DNA of 5,813 nt from Dysgonamonadaceae bacterium (GTDB lineage Bacteria; Bacteroidota; Bacteroidia; Bacteroidales; Azobacteroidaceae), in assembly GCA_031255425.1 (NCBI GenBank), contig JAIRSN010000081.1:1-5813 (forward strand). Reading direction: 5' to 3'. Positions within the stretch are counted from its first letter, which is position 1. Each line of letters opens with the position of its first letter. A program made the position numbers and the translations under genes. Below, one piece after another: positions 1 to 5,813 of the stretch. The notes under the pieces are model-generated. The model was not told the DNA's origin and ran no database searches. It saw nothing but the letters and a program-made list of their open reading frames with translations.

Positions 1-1
1 G

Positions 2-2905
2 CCGGCGGTGACCGTCCGGTTGCGCCCGTCGGAATCTGCCCTGGACGAAGTGATCGTAGTGGCGTACGGGACAGCGAAAAAGAGTTCGTTCACCGGGTCG
101 GCGGCAGTGATTGACAACAAGAAATTGGAGAAACGGACGGTGTCGAACATCACGAAAGCCTTGGACGGGCAGGTCCCCGGCGTGGTGACGACCTCCGGAG
201 GCGGGCAGCCGGGCGACGGCGCCTCGATCCGCATCCGCGGTTATGCGTCCATCAATGCCTCGCAGTCGCCCCTGTATGTGGTCGACGGTGTGCCCTTCGA
301 CGGCTCGGTCAATTCGATCAATCCCGCGGACATCGAATCCATGACCGTCCTGAAAGATGCCTCTGCCGGCGCCCTGTACGGTGCCCGCGGGGCGAACGGC
401 GTCATCATCATCACCACCAAGCGGGGGAAAGCAGGGCATACGGATGTGAATGTCAAGGCTACGTACGGCTGGTCGTCCCGCGCTTTCAAGCGATACGATA
501 TGGTGGGGCAGAAAGATTTTGTGCAGTTGTCGTACGAAGCCTTGCGGAACCGTTATGTTTTTAACAATAACTATACCTGGGAAGCAGCGAAACAGCAAGC
601 CATCGCCGACCTGGGCGCCAATATGGGCGGAGAAATCTACAACCCGTTCAAGAATTATACCTGGGCGACGATTATCGATCCCGGAACGGAACGGGTTCGA
701 CCGGACGCCGTTTCCGCATGGAACGAAAACTGGATGGACGTTATTTCCAAAAAGAATGCGCCGCGCCAGGAGTACCAGTTTTCGGTGACCGGCGGAAACG
801 ATAAAACGCAGAGTATGCTTTCTTTCGGTTACCTGAAAGAAAAAGGCGTGCTGGTGAATACCGGCTTCGAGCGGTTCAGTGCGCGGGGCGCCATCGACAG
901 CCAGGCAAAAGAGTGGCTGAAGGCAGGGCTGAACGCCTCCCTGTCGATGAGCAAGCAGAACTACATGGTGTACGATGCTTCGTCCAACTCCAATGTCTGG
1001 TATTCCGCCCAGTTTATGGCGCCGATTTATCCCGTGTATATGAAAGATATAGAGGGAAAAGACGTTCCGGATGCCTTCGGAAACCGGCAACTGGATTACG
1101 GGGCGACGCGCCCGAAGTTGACGAACTTCAATTCGATCGGCACCCTGTACGACGACAAGTCGTATTTCAACAACGACAACGCGGGGGCAAGAACCTACCT
1201 CACCCTCGGCTCCGACAAGGAAAGCTACGGCTGGCTGCAAGGACTGAAGCTGACCCTGAACCTGGGGGCAGACTACCGTTCGCAGAACTTTATGGAATAC
1301 TACAACATGTTCCACGGCAATTTCTCGAACAAAGGCGGCTTGATAGAGAAAGGAAACAACCGCATTTTCAGTTACACATTCAACCAGTTGCTTACCTACA
1401 AGCGCCGGTTCGAAGACCACACGGTCGACGTGCTGGCGGGGCACGAAAGCTATGCCTACCGCTACAACCTGCTGTATGGCGACAAGAGCGGGCTGGTGGA
1501 AGGACTGTACGAATTGAATCCCGCCACCACGGTCGACGGCACGGGATCGTACCGGAAGGATTACCGGATCGAGTCGTATCTCGCCCGCCTGAATTACAAT
1601 TTCAGAGAGAAATATTATTTCGATGCGAGCTTCCGGACGGATGCCTCTTCCCGTTTCCACAAGGACAATCGCTGGGGGAATTTCTGGTCGGTGGGCGCCA
1701 ACTGGCGCATCTCGGAGGAAGATTTTATCAAGGACAATGCCGAATGGTTAAACAATTTGTCCCTGAAGGTAAGTTACGGGATTCAGGGAAACGACGACAT
1801 CCTCGAAAGCGGTTCTTCCTCGTCGGACTACTACCTCTGGCAAAGTTTTTACGACCTGACCTGGCCGAATGCCGGCTTGGGCGGCGCGGTCGTGACCTCG
1901 CTGGAGAACAAAACCGTCACCTGGGAGAAAAACGCCAACTTCAACACCGGCATCGAATCCCATTGGTTGGACAACCGGCTGGATTTTTCCTTCGAGTTCT
2001 TCAACCGGAAAACAACCGACCTGCTGCTCTCGTTCCCGATGGCGCTTTCGACGGGGTTCCTGGGCTACAATGCCAATGTGGGCGACATGGTAAACCGCGG
2101 GTTTGAAACCAGCCTGAGCGGTTTGATCCTTACCAATCAGGATTGGAAATGGCGCCTCACGCTTACCGCTTCCAAGGTGAACAACAAGGTGACAAACCTG
2201 ACCGGCGACACGGACGAAATCGTCGATCCGAGCAGTTCCCTCCGGGTAATCAAGGTCGGGAAAGAGATTTCTACCTATTACCTCTCCAAGTCGGCGGGGG
2301 TCGATCCTGCCACCGGCGCGCAGTTGTATTGGGTGTACGACAAGGACGACAAGGGCAATATCACGAAAGAATATATTTCGAGCAATTACCAGAAAGCCGC
2401 CAATTCCAAGTACTATCTGGGAAGCCGTATCCCGAAACTGTTCGGAAGCATCGGCACGGAACTTTCGTACAGGGGCATCGACCTGTCGGTACTGACCACC
2501 TATTCGCTCGGCGGAAAAATCTACGACGGACTCTATGCCGGTTCGATGAATATTATGTACAACGGCGATACCTGGCATAAAAACCAGTTGCGCCGCTGGC
2601 AGAAACCGGGCGACATCACCGATGTTCCGCGGGTGGAACAGAATCCGGCGTTCGCTTCCAACGACCGTTTCTTAGTCGACGCTTCGTATTTTGCCATTAA
2701 AAACATCACGCTCGGATATACGCTTCCGCAGTCGTTGTTGCAGAAAGCGGATATAAAATCCCTGCGGGTCTTCGGGACCTTAGACAATTTTGCGCTGTTT
2801 TCCCACCTGCACGGGCTGGATCCCCAGTACAATTTTACCGGCGGCTCCGGTTATTCCTATGCGCCTTCCAAAACCATTTCAATCGGACTTGATATTCACT
2901 TTTAA
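2..2905 (+). CDS. SusC/RagA-family TonB-dependent outer-membrane transporter (5' partial)
   Basis: Outer-membrane beta-barrel transporter that imports a SusD-captured nutrient into the periplasm using TonB/ExbBD energy. The frame is open from base 2 with no stop before it. The GTG at base 8 is internal, so the gene starts upstream of the window. The 967 visible residues lack the signal peptide and most of the carboxypeptidase-D-like N-terminal domain; full SusC proteins are usually about 1000-1100 residues. Numbering from base 2, a TonB-box-like segment DEVIVVAYG is at residues 15-23. The plug domain follows and carries the SusC hallmarks IRIRGYASI, SPLYVVDGVP (89-98) and, within 110-142, LKDASAGALYGARGANG and VIIITTKRG. 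The rest is aromatic-rich barrel sequence, with the SusC-typical RTDASSRF and WSVGANWRISEE, and it ends in a terminal Phe (GLDIHF), as barrels recognised by the BAM complex do. The SusD gene begins 16 bases after the stop. Family assignment is very secure; the substrate is unknown. Confidence 0.97.
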   Translation, partial: PAVTVRLRPSESALDEVIVVAYGTAKKSSFTGSAAVIDNKKLEKRTVSNITKALDGQVPGVVTTSGGGQPGDGASIRIRGYASINASQSPLYVVDGVPFDGSVNSINPADIESMTVLKDASAGALYGARGANGVIIITTKRGKAGHTDVNVKATYGWSSRAFKRYDMVGQKDFVQLSYEALRNRYVFNNNYTWEAAKQQAIADLGANMGGEIYNPFKNYTWATIIDPGTERVRPDAVSAWNENWMDVISKKNAPRQEYQFSVTGGNDKTQSMLSFGYLKEKGVLVNTGFERFSARGAIDSQAKEWLKAGLNASLSMSKQNYMVYDASSNSNVWYSAQFMAPIYPVYMKDIEGKDVPDAFGNRQLDYGATRPKLTNFNSIGTLYDDKSYFNNDNAGARTYLTLGSDKESYGWLQGLKLTLNLGADYRSQNFMEYYNMFHGNFSNKGGLIEKGNNRIFSYTFNQLLTYKRRFEDHTVDVLAGHESYAYRYNLLYGDKSGLVEGLYELNPATTVDGTGSYRKDYRIESYLARLNYNFREKYYFDASFRTDASSRFHKDNRWGNFWSVGANWRISEEDFIKDNAEWLNNLSLKVSYGIQGNDDILESGSSSSDYYLWQSFYDLTWPNAGLGGAVVTSLENKTVTWEKNANFNTGIESHWLDNRLDFSFEFFNRKTTDLLLSFPMALSTGFLGYNANVGDMVNRGFETSLSGLILTNQDWKWRLTLTASKVNNKVTNLTGDTDEIVDPSSSLRVIKVGKEISTYYLSKSAGVDPATGAQLYWVYDKDDKGNITKEYISSNYQKAANSKYYLGSRIPKLFGSIGTELSYRGIDLSVLTTYSLGGKIYDGLYAGSMNIMYNGDTWHKNQLRRWQKPGDITDVPRVEQNPAFASNDRFLVDASYFAIKNITLGYTLPQSLLQKADIKSLRVFGTLDNFALFSHLHGLDPQYNFTGGSGYSYAPSKTISIGLDIHF

Positions 2906-2921
2906 TAAAAAAAATACAGAT

Positions 2922-4502
2922 ATGAAAAAGAAAGCAATATACCCGCTGCTGATCATAGCGGTAGCGGTTTTTACCGGGAGTTGCGAGCGTGATTTCCTCG
3001 AAACCAAGCCGACAACCAAAGTGTCCGGCGACGGAATGTTCGCGACGGCTTCCGCGGCAATGGTTCCCCTGAACGGAATCTACCGGATGATGTACGAACA
3101 GGGCTGGTCGACCGAGGGAAATACGCAGCAGTGCGACGGGCTGAGCGCCTGGAACCTGATGGCGGACGTTATGGGCGAAGATATGGTGATGAAGGCGCAG
3201 GGCAGCGGCTGGTACTGGTACGACTGCACCTACGGCGTCAAGTCGCGGTACACCTCCAATGTGTGGCGCCCCTACGATTTGTGGAACGGCTATTACAAGC
3301 TGATAGCCAATGCCAATTATATTATTGCTGCCGGGGGACCGATGGAGGGCAGCCCGGACCAGGTTGCCTATGTCGTCGGGCAGGCGTATGCGATTCGCGC
3401 CTATTGCTCCCACTACCTTGCCATGTTGTTTTCGCGCACCTACAAGGGGCACGAAAGCGAGCCGTGCGTCCCGGTTTATACCGAGCCGAGCGTGGCGGGA
3501 AGCGCCGGAAAACCCCGTGCGACAAACGAGGAGGTGTATAAGCAGATCACTGCCGACATCGACACGGCGATTGTCCTGCTGAAAACCGCACCTGCCCAAA
3601 AACACCCGACTCATATTGATTATGCGGTTGCCAACGGGATCAAAGCCCGGATTTGCCTGACCACAAACGATTGGGAAGGGGCGGCGGAAGCGGCGAAAGC
3701 GGCGCGTTCGAACTGCGCTGTCGGAAAGGGCGCCGACCTGACCGGCGGGATGAACAGCACGAAGTTGCCCAACGTGATGTGGGGCGCCGAAATTATCGAC
3801 ACCCAGACGCCGGGCTGGGGACCTTTCCTCTATCACCTGGATGCGCTTTCGATGCTGGCGCTCGACCCGCCGACGTCGGTCTATGCGGCAAGGGCGCCCA
3901 AGTGCATCAACAGTTTGCTGTACGATAAGCTGGGCGCGAACGACATCCGCCGGCAATGGTGGCAACCCGGGAATACGCAGTTGGTGGACGGCAACGGCAA
4001 TGTGATGTCCAACTATATCCAGGTGAAATTCCGCTTTTCGGATCCGGTGAAGTCCCTGGGCGATAAGATCTGGATGCGTGTGGAAGAGATGTACCTGACG
4101 GAAGCCGAAGCCTTGTGCCGTTCCGGGCAGGACGCCGAAGCGCGGAAGCTGTTGAACGAGCTGATCGTCACCCGCAACCCGGATTACAATACCACGAAAT
4201 CGGGTACGGCTTTGGGCGCGCTCACTACCGACGAAACGGGTTCTTTGCTGGAAGAAATCCTGATCCAGCGCCGGATCGAGTTGTGGGGCGAATACGGCAG
4301 GATCTACGATATTAAACGGCTGAAACAGGGCTTCACCCGTACCGCTGCTATGGGATGGCCTGCCGCGGCTTTGATAAACGCGACCAATACGCAAGACCCG
4401 GAAACCTATGCCTGGGTGCTGACCATCCCCCAGGCGGAATTCGACGGGAATGCCAGCTTAGACCCGAACAAAGACCAGAATCCGGTAGGTGATTACAAAT
4501 AA
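2922..4502 (+). CDS. SusD/RagB-family nutrient-binding outer-membrane lipoprotein
   Basis: Surface lipoprotein of 526 residues that pairs with the upstream SusC as its substrate-binding lid. The ATG at 2922 is chosen over an in-frame ATG at 2790 inside susC, because it opens a lipoprotein signal: MKKK, a hydrophobic stretch, then FTGSC with the lipidated Cys at residue 21. The mature start CERDFLETKP is typical of SusD. The N-terminal half (about 21-300) has the aromatic, helical TPR-like pattern of SusD-like domains, for example DLWNGYYKLIANANYII and GQAYAIRAYCSHYLAMLF. The C-terminal RagB/SusD domain is clear from MRVEEMYLTEAEAL (from 385) and QRRIELWGEYGRIYDIKRL (ending near 467). The end, with IPQAEFDGN and DQNPVGDYK, matches the usual C-terminal IPxxE and QNPG-like region. 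Length is normal for the family (about 500-600). The leader (2906-2921) is A-rich with no Shine-Dalgarno, as is common in this phylum. Eight cysteines besides the lipidated one is more than I would expect. The ligand cannot be read from sequence. Confidence 0.97.
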   Translation: MKKKAIYPLLIIAVAVFTGSCERDFLETKPTTKVSGDGMFATASAAMVPLNGIYRMMYEQGWSTEGNTQQCDGLSAWNLMADVMGEDMVMKAQGSGWYWYDCTYGVKSRYTSNVWRPYDLWNGYYKLIANANYIIAAGGPMEGSPDQVAYVVGQAYAIRAYCSHYLAMLFSRTYKGHESEPCVPVYTEPSVAGSAGKPRATNEEVYKQITADIDTAIVLLKTAPAQKHPTHIDYAVANGIKARICLTTNDWEGAAEAAKAARSNCAVGKGADLTGGMNSTKLPNVMWGAEIIDTQTPGWGPFLYHLDALSMLALDPPTSVYAARAPKCINSLLYDKLGANDIRRQWWQPGNTQLVDGNGNVMSNYIQVKFRFSDPVKSLGDKIWMRVEEMYLTEAEALCRSGQDAEARKLLNELIVTRNPDYNTTKSGTALGALTTDETGSLLEEILIQRRIELWGEYGRIYDIKRLKQGFTRTAAMGWPAAALINATNTQDPETYAWVLTIPQAEFDGNASLDPNKDQNPVGDYK

Positions 4503-4517
4503 AAAAAGAATAGAATC

Positions 4518-5342
4518 ATGAAAAAACGAATTGTTTATGCTGCCCTGCTGTGCAGTTGGGCTTTGTTGGCCGCTATCTCCTGCGACCAGGACAATGAAGG
4601 GAAAAAACACCTTCCGGAAAACGAGGGGCTGACTTTCTTTGCTACCGCAAACGAACTTCTTGCCGCGCCTGCCGATACCTGTATTGCTTACGAAATCGGA
4701 CGCGGGAACACGAAAGGGCGGCTCGAAATCCCGCTGGTAGCCGGTTGCGACCCGGCGGTTTTTACGCTTCCTTCCACCGTCGTCTTTGAGGACGGCGCCG
4801 GAACGGCGTCGATCAACATCCCCCTGAAAAAGACGACGTTGGGGGTGACGTACCCGATCACCCTGGCTTTCGACTCGGTACAGGCGTCGCCTTTCGGTTA
4901 TTTCAAGACGTCGCTGACGGTGATGCGCGACTATAAGTGGCTGCCTTCCGGCGTAGCGGAAATGTATTCCGGTTGGGCGGGCAACGAGGAAGGAATCGAC
5001 GTCAGCGTCGAACAGGCGGAGGGGAGCAAGCCCAGCCGTTACCGTTTGGTCAGTCCGTTCTACGTGATCGAGCCGGAGTTTTGCCCGAAGCCGGGTTCTC
5101 ATTTCGTCTTCGAACTGAACGAAAACCATCAGGCGTTGAAGTTCCCGGATGCACAGAAAATCGGGGAGCTTTACGAAGGCAAAGAGGTTTATTTCTTTTC
5201 TTCGGAAAAGGGCGACACGTTTACCAACGAGGGCAATACGTTCACCGTCACCGGGCTGTTTTTCCTGGGCGACGGGCGGAATTTCGGGCGGTTGTCGGAG
5301 GTTTTTATCTGGAAAGAGGGGTATCCGGGTAAGATGGAATAG
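4518..5342 (+). CDS. Uncharacterised SusCD-associated lipoprotein with Calx-beta-like N-terminal half
   Basis: Lipoprotein of 274 residues and the third gene of the operon, starting 15 bases after the SusD stop. The ATG at 4518 opens a type II signal peptide: MKKR, a hydrophobic core, LLAAISC with the lipidated Cys at 22. The acidic stretch DQDNEG follows at once and resembles the surface-export signals of Bacteroidetes lipoproteins. Residues about 37-122 look like a Calx-beta-type beta-sandwich, with VFTLPSTVVFEDGAGTASIN then YPITLAF. This arrangement is common in small lipoproteins of this phylum. Residues about 130-270 have no function I recognise; a segment with GVAEMYSGW, then YRLVSPFY, resembles the second domain that often accompanies that fold beside SusCD pairs. 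No catalytic motif is evident. By position it probably binds substrate or accompanies the SusCD complex at the surface, as accessory lipoproteins do in characterised Sus-type systems. That role is inference. The gene is complete and ends in TAG. Confidence 0.9.
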   Translation: MKKRIVYAALLCSWALLAAISCDQDNEGKKHLPENEGLTFFATANELLAAPADTCIAYEIGRGNTKGRLEIPLVAGCDPAVFTLPSTVVFEDGAGTASINIPLKKTTLGVTYPITLAFDSVQASPFGYFKTSLTVMRDYKWLPSGVAEMYSGWAGNEEGIDVSVEQAEGSKPSRYRLVSPFYVIEPEFCPKPGSHFVFELNENHQALKFPDAQKIGELYEGKEVYFFSSEKGDTFTNEGNTFTVTGLFFLGDGRNFGRLSEVFIWKEGYPGKME

Positions 5343-5371
5343 GATACGCGGTGTATTTTATAATTTTACAG

Positions 5372-5413
5372 GAGGTTGTCGTCCCTGCTGAGGGAGGCAA
5401 CCTCTATTACTTT
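5372..5413 (+). terminator. Hairpin after the SusCD-lipoprotein operon, probable terminator
   Basis: GAGGTTG (5372-5378) pairs perfectly with CAACCTC (5398-5404). Inside it TCCCT (5382-5386) pairs with AGGGA (5391-5395) around a GCTG loop. T5379 and C5380 can pair with G5397 and G5396, leaving one bulged G, so the stem is about 14 base pairs. It starts 30 bases after the TAG of the last operon gene. The following bases (TATTACTTTA) are only moderately T-rich, so this may be a weak intrinsic terminator or a transcript-end stabiliser. No T-run lies on the other side, so it is less likely to serve the opposing gene. Confidence 0.65.
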
Positions 5414-5445
5414 AGTCGCTGGCAAGCCGATATGCCGTACTCCAT

Positions 5446-5517
5446 GACCCCTTCGACAGATGCTTCCCGGTTGTTGCTGTTATTTGCTGATCTATGATCG
5501 AAGGGTCAATCTTTTTT
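5446..5517 (+). terminator. Inverted repeat plus T-run, possible second operon terminator overlapping the convergent gene
   Basis: GACCCCTTCGA (5446-5456) is complementary to TCGAAGGGTC (5498-5507) with one bulged C. AGAT (5458-5461) and ATCT (5490-5493) can extend the pairing. Four bases after the right arm comes a run of six T (5512-5517), so the arrangement reads as a terminator for + strand transcripts that pass the first hairpin. The loop is long (about 40 bases between the main arms), which makes an efficient intrinsic terminator less certain. The right arm includes part of the TGA of the minus-strand gene, and the T-run encodes its penultimate Lys-Lys. On the minus strand the repeat has no T-run after it. 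Confidence 0.4.
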
Positions 5518-5813
5518 GCAGCGCACGCTATGCAGGTATGTCCTGGCGGTAGGCCTATCTCTAGCCACCATTTTTCGGTTCTTATCCAATCTCCGTGCAT
5601 ACGACCCGGTTTCGCCTGTGCTGCCTGTCCAGAAGTAGGCTGATATACCGTAACGGCCTGTTGTCGGACTGAATGCATAGCCCACGAGCAACGCGTCGAA
5701 CCCGCCGTCGTCGGCAGGATTGCTTGTACCTCCCGAATCATCGTTGGTGACGTTCCTCCGGCTTATCATTTCCAGTCCATGAGTAGTAGTGGTACGCTCG
5801 CTGCCGATCGCAG
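5506..5813 (-). CDS. FISUMP (Fibrobacter succinogenes major paralogous) domain protein, C-terminal fragment
   Basis: Minus-strand frame open from the right edge to a TGA at 5506-5508, giving 101 complete codons before the stop. The ATG at 5767-5769 is internal: the frame continues upstream without a stop through residues AIGSERTTTTHGLE. The C-terminal part matches the end of a FISUMP domain as I know it: a GFDALLVGY segment in place of the usual GFxALPxGY, then YFWTGST for the usual Y-F/W-W-S-S-T, an exposed Ser/Gly/Thr stretch, and the diagnostic ending SVRCKKD for SVRCVKD. Such domains occur at the C-termini of secreted or surface proteins, often lipoproteins or fimbrillin-like proteins of gut Bacteroidetes; their function is mostly unknown. 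The N-terminus, export signal and promoter are outside the window. The gene converges on the SusCD operon and is a separate transcription unit. Confidence 0.82.
   Translation of the reverse strand, partial: AIGSERTTTTHGLEMISRRNVTNDDSGGTSNPADDGGFDALLVGYAFSPTTGRYGISAYFWTGSTGETGSYARRLDKNRKMVARDRPTARTYLHSVRCKKD

Noticed and set aside
8..10. GTG as the start codon of the SusC gene.
   Set aside because: The frame is open to base 2, no signal peptide follows, and the TonB-box-like segment comes only a few residues later. This is an internal codon of a gene cut by the window edge.
1695..1708. Palindrome-like GCGCCA-AC-TGGCGC inside SusC.
   Set aside because: It encodes part of the conserved SusC motif GANWRI, so codon choice in GC-rich DNA explains it; no regulatory context.
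913..2106. Same-strand alternative frame of 397 codons inside SusC.
   Set aside because: Arg/Gln/Gly-rich out-of-frame translation. The SusC frame is continuous here with conserved motifs, so neither a frameshift nor a second gene is indicated.
1748..2578. Antisense reading frame of 276 codons opposite the SusC barrel.
   Set aside because: Same shadow pattern, with no family features and no separate initiation context.
2790..2921. N-terminal extension of the SusD gene from an in-frame ATG within susC.
   Set aside because: It would overlap susC by more than 100 bases and bury the clear lipoprotein signal that starts at 2922.
2835..4394. Antisense reading frame of 519 codons opposite SusD.
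   Set aside because: Arg/His/Val/Gly-rich, low-complexity translation with no recognisable domain, lying exactly opposite a well-conserved gene. It is a by-product of GC-rich codon use.
5412..5741. Minus-strand frame of 109 codons overlapping the FISUMP end.
   Set aside because: Out of frame with the recognisable FISUMP C-terminus and without a known motif of its own.
1..5813. Search for a mobile element, CRISPR array, tRNA/rRNA, or a novel defence or biosynthetic system.
   Set aside because: No transposase or integrase frame, no regularly spaced repeats and no RNA gene was seen. The known families and two hairpins account for nearly all of the sequence.

Overview
The window is a piece of a Bacteroidota (Bacteroidetes) genome. 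It holds the distal part of a SusC/SusD-type outer-membrane nutrient-uptake operon on the + strand, and at the right edge the 3' end of a convergent surface-protein gene on the - strand. The phylum call rests on the adjacent SusC-SusD pair, Bacteroidetes-style lipoprotein signals, A-rich leaders without a clear Shine-Dalgarno, and a FISUMP-type domain. The coding DNA is clearly GC-rich (by eye, well above 50%). That fits a GC-rich gut lineage such as Alistipes/Rikenellaceae better than a typical Bacteroides, but this is inference and the genus cannot be fixed from the window.

Layout: (1) 2-2905 (+), a SusC/RagA-family TonB-dependent transporter lacking its signal peptide and most of its N-terminal domain because the window starts inside the gene. 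(2) 2922-4502 (+), a complete SusD/RagB-family lipoprotein. (3) 4518-5342 (+), a complete lipoprotein of uncharacterised function with a Calx-beta-like first half. Gaps of only 16 and 15 bases separate these genes, so they almost certainly form one transcript. (4) 5343-5505, a non-coding convergent intergenic stretch with a strong hairpin at 5372-5404 and a second inverted repeat at 5446-5507. The second repeat is followed by six T on the + strand and overlaps the stop codon of the opposing gene. (5) 5506-5813 (-), the C-terminal end of a FISUMP (Fibrobacter succinogenes major paralogous) domain protein whose start lies beyond the right edge.

How they work together: SusC forms the TonB-powered barrel, SusD caps it as the substrate-binding lid, and the third lipoprotein probably sits at the cell surface as an accessory binding subunit. 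No hydrolase, peptidase, sulfatase or regulator lies in the window, so the substrate cannot be assigned. The convergent FISUMP gene is a separate transcription unit with no evident functional link to the operon. I found no RNA gene, CRISPR array, insertion sequence or clearly new system. The least explained items are the third lipoprotein and the terminator-like structure shared with the convergent gene.
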